Of a DNA stretch of 48,280 nucleotides, positions 34,100 through 45,243 are shown in pieces. Made by a program: the position numbers and the translations under genes. Position 1 is the stretch's first letter. Each line of letters begins with the position of its first letter. The notes under the pieces are model-generated. The model was not told the DNA's origin, did no database searches, and saw nothing but the letters and a program-made list of their open reading frames with translations. The stretch lies in assembly GCA_017616165.1 (NCBI GenBank), contig JAFZYR010000003.1, forward strand, positions 1 to 48,280, given 5' to 3'. This DNA comes from Treponema sp. GTDB lineage: Bacteria > Spirochaetota > Spirochaetia > Treponematales > Treponemataceae.

Positions 34100-36172
34100 A
34101 TGCACAGCATCAAAGGGAAACTTATTGTAATTACTGTTTCAATAGTATTAGTTGGAATTCTTACTATTGGAGGACTTTCATATTACTTTGCAGAGCGCTC
34201 GCTCAAGGATTCTGCCCGAAGTAATATGTTTACACTTTCAGAAGAAATAACAAATCAGATAAACGATTTGAACGAAAAAGAGTTTATGCTCTTAGGTTCC
34301 ATAGCACAAATGCCTTTTGCCCGCGACCCGGAGGTTTCGCTGGACGAAAAAAACCGTCAGATGGCCGAGGTTGTAAACATAAACACAGACAAATACGAAA
34401 ACTGTGCGTTTTACGACAGCGAAGGCTTTACCTTTGTACGTTCTACCGGACAAAAGCTTAATCTTGCTTCGGGCCGTGTTTATTTTGAGCAGGCCATGAA
34501 GGGCAACAATTATGTAGCCGACCCTGCCTTTTCTGCAGTTATTAATGCAGTTCTTATGTTCTATGCAACACCGGTTCGTAATTATGACGGAAAAATTCAC
34601 GGAGTTGCAGTTTCTGTAATCAAAGGAAACCGCATTTCGCACATTGTTACCGAAATTACCTTTGGACGCGGAAATCACCCGTTTGTAATAAACAAAACTA
34701 CAGGCGAAATTATTGGTGCTGCCGAAGATTACGAAATTGACCTGGAAGCAAATACAGCACTTGCCGCCACTATTGATTCTGCAATTCACGGAAATGAAGA
34801 CACCATTATGGAATACAACGACACCATAACCGGTGAAAAAATGTCGTTTATTGCAAAGGCTGTTCCTACAAACAAGGACTGGCTGGTTATCTGTACCCTT
34901 CCTTATGATTATTACTTTGGCGGCCTTTCACACATTAAGCATGCAATTATCTACGTTATGATTATTGCCTTTGTAGTACTTTTTGCAAGCCTTACAATTG
35001 CACTTTCAAGCTTCCTTAAGCCGCTGCTTGCCGTAACAAAATCTATTACAGAGCTTGCCAGCGACAGTGCAGACCTTACACGCAAAATTGAAGTACACAA
35101 CAAGGACGAAATTGGCGAGGTTGTAAAGGGCTTTAATATGTTTACCGAAAAGCTTCGCGGTATCATTATTGATATTAAGGCTTCTCAGGAAACTCTGGAC
35201 TCGGTAAGTGTGGACATGACTCATTCTGCAAGCGATACTTCAAACATCATGACCGAAATGTCTACCAACATTAATAATGTTCAGGATCAGGTTGAATACC
35301 AGGCCCGCACTGTAATGGAGGCTGTAAATCAGGTTAGCTCGGTTACAACAGACATCGGCTCTCTGGATGATTTGATTACTGTTCAGGTAAACGAGGTTAC
35401 ACAGGCTTCTTCTACAGTAGAAGAAATGGTAAGCAATATTGCTTCGGTAAATAATATTGTAGACAAGATGGCACAGTCCTTTGGAAACCTGGAAGGCAAT
35501 ATACGCAACGGTTCTGAAAAACAGGTTATGGTTAATGACCGAATCCTTAAAATTCAGGATGAGTCAGAAATGCTTGAAGAAGCAAACACTGTTATTCAGG
35601 GTATTGCCGAACAGACAAACCTCCTGGCTATGAACGCCGCAATCGAAGCTGCACACGCCGGTGAGGCCGGAAAGGGCTTCTCGGTAGTAGCAGACGAAAT
35701 CCGTAAGCTTAGTGAAGACTCAAGTGAGCAGTCACAGAAAATCGGTGAACAGCTTTCTAAGATTCGTGAATCAATTTCGGGTGTAACAGTTGCTTCGGGC
35801 GAGTCGCTTGAATCCTTTAATCAGCTTTCTAACATGATTGCAGAAACAGACTCGCTTGTACGTCAGATTAAGGAATCTATGGCCGAGCAGACACAAGGCT
35901 CTAAGCAGATTAATATTTCTCTGCAGACTCTTAACGACAGTACACAGGATGTACGTTCTGCCAGCGATACAATGACCAGAGGAAACAAAGAGGTTATGGA
36001 CAAGGTAAACAAGCTCCAGACCGCAACAACCGAAATGGCCCAGACCATGTGCGAAATGGCCTTTGGTACACAGCGCATTGTAGAAACAGGCGAGCTGCTT
36101 TCTTCCAATGCACGTAATGTACGCAACAGCGTTTCAAAGATAAGCGAACAGATTAAACAATTTAAGGTTTAA
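34100..36172 (+). CDS. Methyl-accepting chemotaxis protein with dCache-type sensor, 1
   Basis: A 690-residue receptor. TM1 is about 10-28, a periplasmic double-Cache-like domain about 30-275, TM2 about 280-303, HAMP about 304-357 and the signalling coiled coil to the C-terminus. The hairpin tip [20 protein letters not shown] is intact, so it should signal to CheA/CheW. No che genes are in the window. It is convergent with chemoreceptor 2; the ligand is unknown. Confidence 0.92.
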   Translation: MHSIKGKLIVITVSIVLVGILTIGGLSYYFAERSLKDSARSNMFTLSEEITNQINDLNEKEFMLLGSIAQMPFARDPEVSLDEKNRQMAEVVNINTDKYENCAFYDSEGFTFVRSTGQKLNLASGRVYFEQAMKGNNYVADPAFSAVINAVLMFYATPVRNYDGKIHGVAVSVIKGNRISHIVTEITFGRGNHPFVINKTTGEIIGAAEDYEIDLEANTALAATIDSAIHGNEDTIMEYNDTITGEKMSFIAKAVPTNKDWLVICTLPYDYYFGGLSHIKHAIIYVMIIAFVVLFASLTIALSSFLKPLLAVTKSITELASDSADLTRKIEVHNKDEIGEVVKGFNMFTEKLRGIIIDIKASQETLDSVSVDMTHSASDTSNIMTEMSTNINNVQDQVEYQARTVMEAVNQVSSVTTDIGSLDDLITVQVNEVTQASSTVEEMVSNIASVNNIVDKMAQSFGNLEGNIRNGSEKQVMVNDRILKIQDESEMLEEANTVIQGIAEQTNLLAMNAAIEAAHAGEAGKGFSVVADEIRKLSEDSSEQSQKIGEQLSKIRESISGVTVASGESLESFNQLSNMIAETDSLVRQIKESMAEQTQGSKQINISLQTLNDSTQDVRSASDTMTRGNKEVMDKVNKLQTATTEMAQTMCEMAFGTQRIVETGELLSSNARNVRNSVSKISEQIKQFKV

Positions 36173-36205
36173 CATGTGTCATTAACGCGCTTGACGCGGG
36201 AATCT

Positions 36206-38074
36206 CTACAATTCAAACTTATTAAGCTCGTCTGTAATTGTCTGAACTGATCTCTCATTCAAGGTGGCCTTGTCATTTACAATGCCCATTGACTGAGAGA
36301 AGTCCTTAAGAATCTCAAGCGAAATATTCAAAGAAGAATCAATCTTTTCAGAAAGCGAAACAACATCGGTTATGCCGTTTTTGATTTCTTCGGTGTAATT
36401 TGCCTGGTTTTTAATGAGCTCATTAACACTCTGAATATTCTGAGATATTTTATTTGTTGTAGAAAGAATTTCTTCGGCACCGGTAGACTGCTCGTCCATG
36501 GTGTGTGCAATGTTTTCAACAACGTTTGTCTGAGTTGCAATTTCCTGCTGGATCTTGTAGAACATGGACTTAGTATCCTGCATGCTTTCTGTACCCTCGG
36601 AAATAGCACCTGTAATTTCTGTAATCAAATCCTTAATGTTCTTTGCCTGACTCTGTGTGTTTTCTGCAAGCTTACGGATTTCATCGGCAACGACAGAGAA
36701 GCCCTGACCTGCTTCACCGGCATGGGCAGCCTCAATGGCAGCGTTCATGGCAAGAAGGTTGGTCTGACTTGCTACCTGCTGAATTACCTGAATAACTTCA
36801 ATCATCTTCTTAGACTTGTCGCTTACAGCATTAATTACTGCTTCTGTCTTGTCTACCTCGGTAGCGCCCGAAGAAGAAGATTCAGAAAGGTTATTTGAAA
36901 GCTCTTTAGCCTGCTTGATAAGCTCATTAATCTGGTTAGTATTCTGAGTCATCAAAGAAATAGCCTGGGCATTCTGTTCTTCGGCTTGAGCCTGATCCTG
37001 CATTGAAGTACTTACGCGGGCAGCATCCTCGTTAAGGCGGTTGATATTATTCTTGGCAGCTTCCAAAAGCTTGTCTTTTTCTTCGTTCTGGTGACGCATT
37101 TCTTCAAAGCTGCTTACAATGTGTTCAATGCTGGTAGAAGAATTGTCGGTAATGGAAAGAAGCTCTGTTGCAGTTGAACCAACCGAAGACGATTCGTTTT
37201 TGAGTGTAGAAAGCGAAACGCGCAAAAAGTCCATGAGCTTGTTCATAGAAGTCATGATTACGCCAAAGTCATCAAAGGTTCCGATATTAATACGTGTTAC
37301 AAGGTCACCGTCATCACGCAAAGAGTCAATCTGTTCAATTGTAATTTTGAATCGCTTGCGCAGCTGGTAAAGAACAAGAAGACAAAGCGGCAGTGTAATT
37401 GCTACACCAATACAAAGAGAGTAAAGTCCCTTGCGTAAAAACAGAGCCATGCTCCAGCCATGTCTTACTGCACTATAGCCTGAACACAAAACCTGCCAGC
37501 CAATCAAAAGCGCAGAATTAAGAATAATCATACCGAGTGTAACTGTGTAGCGTGAGGTTTTCATTCCGTCAAGATTCTGAATCTTAAGCTTGGCAAGCTC
37601 ACTGCGGGCAACAATATTAAAACACTTTGTCGAGTAAGAAATTGCAAGCAGAGCATACAAAATGATGAGGACAAAAATCAAAATAAGGTCGGTAAGATTA
37701 TAATGAAGGTTACCGGAAAGAGTTTTGATGATGATTGTTGTTCCGTTTCCAATAGGGTATCCGCTCATAAGAGAGATAATGGAAACAACATTGATTCTGT
37801 TAAGGGTCTTCTGTGCAGCAACCTTTTCTTCATCGGTTAAAGGGCGCTCCTCTGCTGTTTTGATGAGCTTAACCAGAGGCTTGTGCATAAAATATACCAG
37901 CACAGAAACAAGCACAAAGATTCCTGCAGCAGGGCCAAGCGTTGTTCCAAGGTGTGTAGCCCAGTCCATCCAGGTAGAACCCTTAATCTGGGTAACCTGA
38001 AAAGAGGACAGCAACGGAACACCAATTACTGTTGAAAGACCAAAGAACAACATGAATGTACTAAACAGAATCAT
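36206..38074 (-). CDS. Methyl-accepting chemotaxis protein with multi-helix membrane domain, 2
   Basis: A 622-residue chemoreceptor without a periplasmic sensor domain. About six membrane helices occupy residues 1-245, followed by a HAMP-like segment and a coiled coil with the tip [20 protein letters not shown]. It might sense membrane state, energy or a lipophilic ligand. GGAG lies 8 nt before ATG. It is in the same direction as chemoreceptor 3 with 43 bp between them, so it could be cotranscribed. Confidence 0.88.
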   Translation of the reverse strand: MILFSTFMLFFGLSTVIGVPLLSSFQVTQIKGSTWMDWATHLGTTLGPAAGIFVLVSVLVYFMHKPLVKLIKTAEERPLTDEEKVAAQKTLNRINVVSIISLMSGYPIGNGTTIIIKTLSGNLHYNLTDLILIFVLIILYALLAISYSTKCFNIVARSELAKLKIQNLDGMKTSRYTVTLGMIILNSALLIGWQVLCSGYSAVRHGWSMALFLRKGLYSLCIGVAITLPLCLLVLYQLRKRFKITIEQIDSLRDDGDLVTRINIGTFDDFGVIMTSMNKLMDFLRVSLSTLKNESSSVGSTATELLSITDNSSTSIEHIVSSFEEMRHQNEEKDKLLEAAKNNINRLNEDAARVSTSMQDQAQAEEQNAQAISLMTQNTNQINELIKQAKELSNNLSESSSSGATEVDKTEAVINAVSDKSKKMIEVIQVIQQVASQTNLLAMNAAIEAAHAGEAGQGFSVVADEIRKLAENTQSQAKNIKDLITEITGAISEGTESMQDTKSMFYKIQQEIATQTNVVENIAHTMDEQSTGAEEILSTTNKISQNIQSVNELIKNQANYTEEIKNGITDVVSLSEKIDSSLNISLEILKDFSQSMGIVNDKATLNERSVQTITDELNKFEL

Positions 38075-38116
38075 AAATCAATCTCCAAAAAACAAATATA
38101 TGTGGCAGCAAACTGC

Positions 38117-40189
38117 TTATACAGTAAACTGATCTATCTGTCCGCCTATTTCGGCAATAGAATCCTTCATTTCGGTAGAAATTTGTGAAAGCTCTGTACC
38201 GTTTTCGTTGATACGCTTTGCACCAATAGACATTTCGTCCATGCTTGACTTCATTGCATGAGAAGAATCCTGCAGGCTGGCAATATTCTTAAAGATAAGC
38301 TTGTTACCTTCAATCATTTCCTGAGCAGCGTTGCTTACTTCCGAGGTACTCATGTTCATGGCACGAAGGGTATCGATTACCTGCTTAGAGCCTTCGTTCT
38401 GTTCGTCCATGGCAATCTTAATTTCGTTTACAAGCTGGTTTGTATTCTGGATTTCGTTTGATACAACTGTAAACGCATTGCTTGCTTCCTGAGAACCGGC
38501 AACAACCTCAAGGATAGAAGACTGAATGCTCTTGAGCTGTTCACCAATACGCTTTGACTGAGCAGTAGAGGTTTCACTAAGCTTACGGATTTCGTCTGCT
38601 ACAACCGCAAAACCCTTACCTGCTTCACCGGCGTGGGCAGCCTCAATAGCGGCGTTCATGGCAAGAAGGTTTGTCTGACTCGCAATGCTTGCAATAGCTT
38701 GGTTGGCTTCCTGAAGCATCTTTGACTTGTCTTCAATTTCATGAATCATCTGGTTTACAGCCAGCTGCTTTTCCTGACCAGACTGTGACTGCTGTTCAAG
38801 CTGACCAAAGGAATCGGCCATTTTATCTACAGAAGTATTTACCGACTGAATGTTTCCAATCATTTCTTCAACGGCACTTGAAGCCTGGGTTACTCCGTCT
38901 GCCTGCTGATGAATCATCTTTTCAAGCGAGTCGATGTTTGCAGCAATTTCATTAACAGCACCTGCAGTTTCCTGTACGTTTTCGGCCTGCTGAGTAATGT
39001 TTCCGTGAACAGAATCGATGTTTGAAATAATCTGTGAAATGGCAGTTGCAGTATTCATTGTACTTGAAGACATGTTTTCACCAACGTTATTAAGGTTCTG
39101 TGCCGAAATTTTTACGTTGTCTATGATGTTCTGAAGCTTTTCAATAAAGTTGTTTTCGTTTTCTACAAGCTGGCCGAACACCTTAAAAATAGAACGGCGC
39201 TTGAGTGTAACACGCTTTGTAAGGTCTGCATTACCGGAGCTTAAATCCTTAACTGCTTCATTAAGAATAGAAAGCTGGTTTACCATATTGATAATCTGTA
39301 CGGCAAGAGTAATTACTATGAGTGCGGCAATAATTCCTGCAATAATAGCAGTCATACCAAATTCAAAATAATCATGTGTGGAATAGGTTTTGAACAAAAC
39401 CATGTGCCAGCTTACAAGATCCATTGGAGCAAAAACATATTCACCGTATTTGATTGTACCAAAGTCTATATCATCGCTCATGTAGTTTGCACCCTCAAGC
39501 TGAGGAAGCTCTTCCAGAATGCTCTTTTTGTTTTCGATGATAGAGTCATCAAGCGCACCTGTAATTTCAAGACCGTCATTAAACAGATACATGGTAATGC
39601 GCGGGTCAAGACCATCGTACATTTCGGTAATCATATCTGTAAGAGGAATACCGGTTCCAATTACACCAATAGGCTTGCCGTTGTCTTTTACAACTGCATT
39701 TACCCAAAGGTTGGTCTGCTTGAGCGAAGGGTTATAGTTAATGTTAAAGTTGTAAACATCTGTTTCGTACATGGTCATGTTGTACCAGTAGTCATCAGGA
39801 TTGTTAGGATCAAGAGTGTAGACATATTCCATATCACTGTAGAATTTGTGGTCTGTATCCGAAATCCAGAAAACAGATTTTGATTTAAAAGAATCTTTAA
39901 ATGTCAGAAGGTCTTTAATTGCAGCTTCGCGGATTGCGTCATCATCAGGATTAATAAGATATTCCTTAATAGAAGGCATTTTCATCATCTGAAGAACAAG
40001 AGTAAGCTGCTCGTTCATAGATGTTTCAAAGCTGGCCCTTTTTACACGGGCAATCATTTCCATATCATCATAAGACTGTGTGCGGAACCGTCTGCGGGCA
40101 ATATTGTCAATTAGTCCAGAAAGTAAAACAAGACCAATAACACCTGCTATGGCAAGAATTATACTGATTTTTTTAAGTTTGGGATTCAT
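38117..40189 (-). CDS. Methyl-accepting chemotaxis protein with dCache-type sensor, 3
   Basis: A 690-residue receptor with the same layout as receptor 1: TM1 about 6-28, periplasmic Cache-like domain, TM2 about 270-295, HAMP, and coiled coil with [20 protein letters not shown]. It has the same length as receptor 1, and its coiled coil is similar in sequence, suggesting a duplication with divergence of the sensor. The start MNPKLKK has GGAGG 4 nt upstream; a longer frame does not. Confidence 0.92.
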   Translation of the reverse strand: MNPKLKKISIILAIAGVIGLVLLSGLIDNIARRRFRTQSYDDMEMIARVKRASFETSMNEQLTLVLQMMKMPSIKEYLINPDDDAIREAAIKDLLTFKDSFKSKSVFWISDTDHKFYSDMEYVYTLDPNNPDDYWYNMTMYETDVYNFNINYNPSLKQTNLWVNAVVKDNGKPIGVIGTGIPLTDMITEMYDGLDPRITMYLFNDGLEITGALDDSIIENKKSILEELPQLEGANYMSDDIDFGTIKYGEYVFAPMDLVSWHMVLFKTYSTHDYFEFGMTAIIAGIIAALIVITLAVQIINMVNQLSILNEAVKDLSSGNADLTKRVTLKRRSIFKVFGQLVENENNFIEKLQNIIDNVKISAQNLNNVGENMSSSTMNTATAISQIISNIDSVHGNITQQAENVQETAGAVNEIAANIDSLEKMIHQQADGVTQASSAVEEMIGNIQSVNTSVDKMADSFGQLEQQSQSGQEKQLAVNQMIHEIEDKSKMLQEANQAIASIASQTNLLAMNAAIEAAHAGEAGKGFAVVADEIRKLSETSTAQSKRIGEQLKSIQSSILEVVAGSQEASNAFTVVSNEIQNTNQLVNEIKIAMDEQNEGSKQVIDTLRAMNMSTSEVSNAAQEMIEGNKLIFKNIASLQDSSHAMKSSMDEMSIGAKRINENGTELSQISTEMKDSIAEIGGQIDQFTV

Positions 40190-40293
40190 GTTTCCTCCGA
40201 TAAAAAACACCAAATTATATTATATCTATTTTATTACTATTAAAAGAAATATGCAAATATTTTTTTAACGGAGTTTGGGGTATTTATGAGGGT

Positions 40294-40911
40294 TTACAGC
40301 TCATTGCGGCCGCGGAAGCTTAGTGACAGGGTGCGTTTGTCTATGTATTCAAGGTCGCCGCCTACAGGAATGCCGGTTGCAAGACGGGTTACCTTTGGTG
40401 CAGGGTTAAGACCAAGCTCTGATATGACTTTGTTTATGTAAAGAGCGGTTGTATCGCCTTCTACCGTAGGATTTGTAGCAATAATAACCTCTTTTACGGC
40501 GTTTGAAGGGTCTGTAGCAGCAGTTTTGAGCCTTGAAAGCAGAGGATTTATGGAAAGCTGGGCTGGTCCAATGCCTTCCAGCGGCTTTATAAGGCCTCCA
40601 AGCACATGAAAAAGGCCGCGGTATTCGCCATAGGCTTGAATTGTGCTTACATCCTGACTCTGCTCTACTACACAAAGCTGGGTTTTATCGCGCAAAGGGT
40701 CGCTGCATATAGGGCACGGATCGCTTTCGGTCCACATTCCGCACACTGAACAGGGCTTTATGCGCTCTTTTAAGGTTCCAAGATTCTGCGAAAAGCGATG
40801 AACATACGAATCCTCCTGGGTCAAAAGCCAGTTAACCATGCGTACTGCACTTTTTTTGCCAATTCCAGGCAGGCGCGAAAAATCTGCTGTAAGTTCATCA
40901 AAAGTATTCAT
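40294..40911 (-). CDS. recR: Recombination mediator RecR
   Basis: A 205-residue RecR: N-terminal helix-hairpin-helix (LPGIGKKSAVRMVNWLL), zinc finger CSVCGMWTESDPCPIC, TOPRIM domain (CVVEQSQDVSTIQAYGEYRG) and the C-terminal ATGIPVGGDLEYIDKRTLSLS signature. It loads RecA at gaps together with RecO. It is the third gene of the conserved dnaX-ybaB-recR order, with 6 bp after ybaB. Confidence 0.96.
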   Translation of the reverse strand: MNTFDELTADFSRLPGIGKKSAVRMVNWLLTQEDSYVHRFSQNLGTLKERIKPCSVCGMWTESDPCPICSDPLRDKTQLCVVEQSQDVSTIQAYGEYRGLFHVLGGLIKPLEGIGPAQLSINPLLSRLKTAATDPSNAVKEVIIATNPTVEGDTTALYINKVISELGLNPAPKVTRLATGIPVGGDLEYIDKRTLSLSFRGRNEL

Positions 40912-40917
40912 GGCAAA

Positions 40918-41229
40918 TTATAATCCGAATTGTCCCAGATCCAGGCCGCCGAGCAGCGAAGAGGATTTTTCCTTTATTTTATCCTGAACATTATCAACTG
41001 CAGCCTTGTGAGCCGCAACAATAAGGTCTTCCAGCATTTTTACGTCACGGTTATCAACGCAGATTGGATCAAGCTTTATGTCCATCATCTGGAACTTGCC
41101 GTTTAAGGTAACTGTTACCATGCGTCCGCCGCTTGAGCCTTCTGCACGGATATCTTCAAGCTCCTTCTGAAGCTTTTCTGATTCTTCCTTTATGGCCTGT
41201 GTATTTTTTAATAAATCAAAAGGATTCAT
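40918..41229 (-). CDS. ybaB: YbaB/EbfC nucleoid-associated protein
   Basis: A 103-residue DNA-binding dimer that helps shape the nucleoid. It has the typical start MNPFDLLKNTQAIKEESEKL and core GGRMVTVTLNGKFQMMDIKL. GAGGGG precedes the start. It lies between dnaX and recR as in many bacteria. Confidence 0.94.
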   Translation of the reverse strand: MNPFDLLKNTQAIKEESEKLQKELEDIRAEGSSGGRMVTVTLNGKFQMMDIKLDPICVDNRDVKMLEDLIVAAHKAAVDNVQDKIKEKSSSLLGGLDLGQFGL

Positions 41230-41245
41230 ATTTACCCCTCTTTTC

Positions 41246-43177
41246 CTATTTACCGGTTACAATTGTACCCTTAAAGGCATTTACCAGAATCTGAACCTGC
41301 GAAGGAATCTCTTTTTCTGTTTCTTCTCCATCAGGTGCGGTTTCTTCCTGTAAGGTTACCCTAAAGGTCATGGTTTTTCCGCAGATATTGGAAAGCTGTG
41401 TATTTATCACGCCCAGATTTTTCTGCAGCAGCTGAAGGTCCAGGCTGGTTGTAGTTGTTGTTTCCACACTGTCTTCCAGTACGGTCCATTTGCCGGTGCG
41501 TTCCAGCGCAGTTGCAATAAAGCCTTCGTTTACGGCAAGCTCTGCTATTACAGAACCACGCAGCTGTGCAATGGATATTTTTCTTCCGTCGGCAGTCTGC
41601 AAAAATTCATCGAGCTGAACAGGAGCCGCAGATTGTGGTTCCTGCTCCTGCTTGAGCGTTTCTTCATAAGCAGCCTCGGCCTGCTCTGCCTGAAGCTGTT
41701 CTTCTTCGTATTCGTCCGGCGGTACATCCGTATTTGTCCACTCGCCTTCAAAATCCTGTGGAAAATCAGTTCCGTAAGGAGCTGTCACTGATTGTTGAGG
41801 CGGCAGTGAACCGCCATCATGAAAAGGGTCCTGCTGGCCCTCCATCTCCTGTTTTTCTGCCTCTTTGGCAAGCCGCTCTAAAGCTGAAAAACGCGGTAAG
41901 CCCTTAGGGAGTGTGTTCTGTTCAGGCTCCGGAGTGTCTGAAGTCGTGTCTTGTGGTACCGAAGTCGTTGGTGTAGCTCCGGCAGGCGTTGGTGTAACAG
42001 CGTTCGTTGTTGCCCCCGCCGGTGTTACCCCTGCCCCAGCCAGAAGCTTTTGTGCTGCATCAACAGCCTTTTTAACTTCCATGTTGGAAACATAATCCTT
42101 GAGCCAGCAAAGTCGCGCAAAGGTAAGCTCAATTTCGTAGCGTGGCGAAAGTGAATAACGTATATCGCGGTAAAGCTGCAGGAAAATTGAAAGCCCGCGT
42201 TCAATCTGAATAGGGCTCCAGGCATCCAAAACAGTCTTGCTGTAGCGCTCAACCGAGTTTCCAAGCAGAGCCTCTTTTGTTACACCGCTTTTTATAAGAA
42301 GCAGGCTGCGGAGATAATCTGCACTGTTAGCAATAAGCTGGTCGTTCGAAACACCGTTCTGAAGGAATTCGTCCAGGCAGGCAAGAACTTCGGTTGTCTT
42401 ACCGGCAGCACAGTTTTCAAAAACAGTGTTCAGGCGGTCAATTCCAACAAGGCCAAGCTTGTCGCGTATTTTTTCATAGGTAATGTGTCCGTCGCTAAAG
42501 GCAACAACCTGGTCAAAAAGTGTATAGGCATCGCGCATAGAGCCGGTAGACTCGCGTGCAATCCAGAAAAGTGCCTCATCATCTGCTTCTACGCCAAGCT
42601 CACGGGCAGCATCGGCAAGGCATTCCTTAACCTTATCAATAGCAACCAGGCGGAAGTTATACTGCTGGCAGCGTGACTTGATTGTTGCAGGAACCTTCTG
42701 AAGCTCAGTTGTAGCAAAAATAAATACAACATACTCCGGTGGCTCTTCGATTGTCTTTAGCAGGGCATTAAAAGCCGAGCCCGAAAGCATATGAACTTCG
42801 TCGATTATATAAACCTTGTATTTGCTTGAAGTTGGCGGAAACTGAATCTCATCCTTAATCTGGCGGACATTTTCTACAGAGTTGTTGGAAGCTCCGTCTA
42901 TTTCAATTACATCCAGGGAAGCGCCCTTTATAATTTCCTGACAGTTAGAACAGGTTCCGCACGGAGTTTCCGTAGGTCCGTTCTGACAGTTCAGAGCCTT
43001 TGCCAAAATACGCGCAGTAGAAGTCTTACCGCAGCCGCGTGGCCCTGAAAAAAGATAAGCATGTGCAATTTTTCCCGATTTTATAGAATTCTTAAGCGTA
43101 GCCGCAACAAATTCCTGACCAACCAGGTCATCAAACTGCTGAGGCCTACGTCTTGTGGCTGTTACTTCGTATGACAT
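41246..43177 (-). CDS. dnaX: DNA polymerase III gamma/tau subunit
   Basis: A 643-residue clamp-loader ATPase. Walker A GPRGCGKTST, four zinc-binding Cys in the CGTCSNCQEI region, Walker B IIDEVHML and the sensor FATTE are visible. A Pro/Thr/Ala-rich linker (about 400-440) precedes a tau-like acidic tail. ATG at MSYEVT is chosen; TATACT lies 6 nt upstream with TTGTTG 17 bp further, so the mRNA may be leaderless. The promoter lies at the end of the metal ATPase gene. No A-rich slippage site for a short gamma form was found. Confidence 0.94.
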   Translation of the reverse strand: MSYEVTATRRRPQQFDDLVGQEFVAATLKNSIKSGKIAHAYLFSGPRGCGKTSTARILAKALNCQNGPTETPCGTCSNCQEIIKGASLDVIEIDGASNNSVENVRQIKDEIQFPPTSSKYKVYIIDEVHMLSGSAFNALLKTIEEPPEYVVFIFATTELQKVPATIKSRCQQYNFRLVAIDKVKECLADAARELGVEADDEALFWIARESTGSMRDAYTLFDQVVAFSDGHITYEKIRDKLGLVGIDRLNTVFENCAAGKTTEVLACLDEFLQNGVSNDQLIANSADYLRSLLLIKSGVTKEALLGNSVERYSKTVLDAWSPIQIERGLSIFLQLYRDIRYSLSPRYEIELTFARLCWLKDYVSNMEVKKAVDAAQKLLAGAGVTPAGATTNAVTPTPAGATPTTSVPQDTTSDTPEPEQNTLPKGLPRFSALERLAKEAEKQEMEGQQDPFHDGGSLPPQQSVTAPYGTDFPQDFEGEWTNTDVPPDEYEEEQLQAEQAEAAYEETLKQEQEPQSAAPVQLDEFLQTADGRKISIAQLRGSVIAELAVNEGFIATALERTGKWTVLEDSVETTTTTSLDLQLLQKNLGVINTQLSNICGKTMTFRVTLQEETAPDGEETEKEIPSQVQILVNAFKGTIVTGK

Positions 43178-43183
43178 ATTTGA

Positions 43184-43212
43184 AGTATACACTACCTTCT
43201 GTTTTTCAACAA
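43184..43212 (-). promoter_or_regulatory. Probable dnaX promoter
   Basis: On the minus strand TTGTTG (43212-43207), 17 bp, TATACT (43189-43184), preceded by TG. The dnaX ATG follows 6 nt later. Confidence 0.5.
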
Positions 43213-45243
43213 CCTCAAGCTATTCAAAACTGCAAGGATTGTGACACCCACGTCTCCAAAAACCGCAATCCACATATTGGAAATGCCCAGGGCGCTCAAA
43301 AGAAGAATGATTACCTTGATTCCGATTGCGCCGTACAGGTTTTCGAATACCACACGCAGGGTGCGACGGCTTATTTTGATACCGTCTACAATCTTGCTTG
43401 GCTTGTCTTCCATAATGATGATATCGGCAGCTTCTATGGCAGCGTCGCTTCCCATAGAACCCATGGCAATTCCGGCATCGGCACGGGCAAGAACAGGGGC
43501 GTCGTTTATTCCGTCGCCGGCAAAAATGAGGGAGCCGCGTTTTTTGCCCCCCTTAGACAGGTCTGCCATGAGCTCTTCTACCTTGGCAAGCTTGTCTGCA
43601 CTAAGGAGCTGGCCGTAGGCTTTTTTAAGGCCAAGCTTTGCGGCTACTGTATGGGCTGCGCGTTCGTTGTCGCCGGTAAGCATTACAACATTTTCTACGC
43701 CTATTTTTTTAAGTCCTTCTACAGTCTGGGCAGAATCGTCTTTAATTTCATCACTTATTACAATGTGGCCGCTGTATTTGCCTTCGCTTGCTACGTGGAT
43801 AACAGTGCCGTCCTGGTGCTCGGTACATTCGCTGTATTCAATGCCAAACTGTTCCATGAGCTTTGTGTTTCCGGCAAGCACTTCCTTTCCGTTTACAAGG
43901 GCCTTAATTCCCTTTCCCGCAATTTCTTCTACATTTTCAAGCTTAACGTTGTCACAGCATTTATCGTGATGGGCTGCCTTGAGCGAAGCAGAAATCGGAT
44001 GTGTAGAAAACATTTCTGTATGAGTTGCAAGTGCCAGAAGCTCTGTTTCTGTAATTGCTTCGTCGGTTGCATGAATGTGAGATACAACAAAGTTTCCTTT
44101 TGTAAGGGTACCGGTTTTATCGAATACTGCAGTCTTTGTTTTGACAAGTGCTTCAAGGTATACACTACCCTTTATGAGGATTCCCTTACGCGCAGCAGCA
44201 GTAATACCACCGCAGAACGACAGCGGAATTGAAATTACAATTGCACAAGGACAGCTTACTACTAAGAACATAAGTGCACGGTAGAACCAGGTTGTCCAGG
44301 TTTCGTGCCAGCCCCAGTTGCCGGTTTTAAATCCGATTACTACGCTTGGAATAATTGCAAGTGCCAGGGCCGAATAAACAACGATTGGAGTATATACTCT
44401 TGCAAAGCGTGTTACAAACTGCTCTGACTTTGTCTTGTTTTCCGTTGCGTTTTCCACAAGCTCTAAGATGCGTGAAAGTGCAGAATCTCCAGCGTGGCGT
44501 GTGGTGCGTATTTCCAGAACGCCCTGCTTGTTGATTGAACCGGAAAGAACTTCGCTTCCAACAGTAACGTGGCGGGGAATGCTTTCTCCGGTGAGCGCAG
44601 AGGTATCTACAAAGCTGTCGCCGTCTACTACTACACCGTCAATTGGAATACGGTCACCCGGCTTTACGATGATTACAGAATCTGTTTCTACATCATCCGG
44701 GGCAACCTCGCGGGTTTCGGTTCCTACCTTAAGGGTTGCATGGTCCGGACGCAGGCTTGCAATTTCTTCTATTGCATCGTGCGATTTATCTACAGCGTAG
44801 TCTTCAAACTTTTCGCCAACCTGGTACAAAACCATAATGGCGGCAGCTTCGGGGAATTCTCCAAGGCACATTGCACCGATTGAAGAAACGCCCATCAAAA
44901 AGTTTTCGTCCATAAGCTCGCCGTGAAAAAGCCCGCGCACTGCATTTAAAAGCACGCCTTTACCGCAGATTATATAGGACACAAAGCAGCAGATCATCAA
45001 TATAAGCTCAAATATGTCCACCCGAACGCCCGGAATGTGAAGAGCCGCAAGTCCAGGGAACCAAACATCCAGCGGAAGATGCTCCATCAATTCTGCAATT
45101 ACAAAAAATACCGCCGCAATGATAATGGCCTTTACACTAAGCTCGTGCTCTTCGCCGTGCTCATGGTCGTGGTCGTGATGTCCATGCTCATGCCCGCAGC
45201 AGCAGTCTTCCTCGTGGTGATGTTCATGTTTATGTTCTTCCAT
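43192..45243 (-). CDS. cadA: Heavy-metal P1B-type ATPase (Zn/Cd/Pb efflux)
   Basis: A 683-residue P-type pump that exports divalent heavy metals across the inner membrane. The N-terminus (1-34) is His/Glu/Cys-rich, a metal-binding tail instead of the usual HMA domain. The transmembrane metal site is SCPCAI, the phosphorylation site DKTGTLTKGN, the actuator loop TGES and the hinge GDGINDAPVLARADAGIAMG. The stop codon of arsR and its ATG share a base (TAATG), so the genes are coupled. CadA- versus ZntA-type specificity is inferred only. Confidence 0.92.
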   Translation of the reverse strand: MEEHKHEHHHEEDCCCGHEHGHHDHDHEHGEEHELSVKAIIIAAVFFVIAELMEHLPLDVWFPGLAALHIPGVRVDIFELILMICCFVSYIICGKGVLLNAVRGLFHGELMDENFLMGVSSIGAMCLGEFPEAAAIMVLYQVGEKFEDYAVDKSHDAIEEIASLRPDHATLKVGTETREVAPDDVETDSVIIVKPGDRIPIDGVVVDGDSFVDTSALTGESIPRHVTVGSEVLSGSINKQGVLEIRTTRHAGDSALSRILELVENATENKTKSEQFVTRFARVYTPIVVYSALALAIIPSVVIGFKTGNWGWHETWTTWFYRALMFLVVSCPCAIVISIPLSFCGGITAAARKGILIKGSVYLEALVKTKTAVFDKTGTLTKGNFVVSHIHATDEAITETELLALATHTEMFSTHPISASLKAAHHDKCCDNVKLENVEEIAGKGIKALVNGKEVLAGNTKLMEQFGIEYSECTEHQDGTVIHVASEGKYSGHIVISDEIKDDSAQTVEGLKKIGVENVVMLTGDNERAAHTVAAKLGLKKAYGQLLSADKLAKVEELMADLSKGGKKRGSLIFAGDGINDAPVLARADAGIAMGSMGSDAAIEAADIIIMEDKPSKIVDGIKISRRTLRVVFENLYGAIGIKVIILLLSALGISNMWIAVFGDVGVTILAVLNSLRLLKNRR

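Noticed and set aside
41246..43177. Programmed frameshift in dnaX giving a short gamma form
   Set aside because: No A-run slippery site followed by a stem was found in the expected part of the gene.
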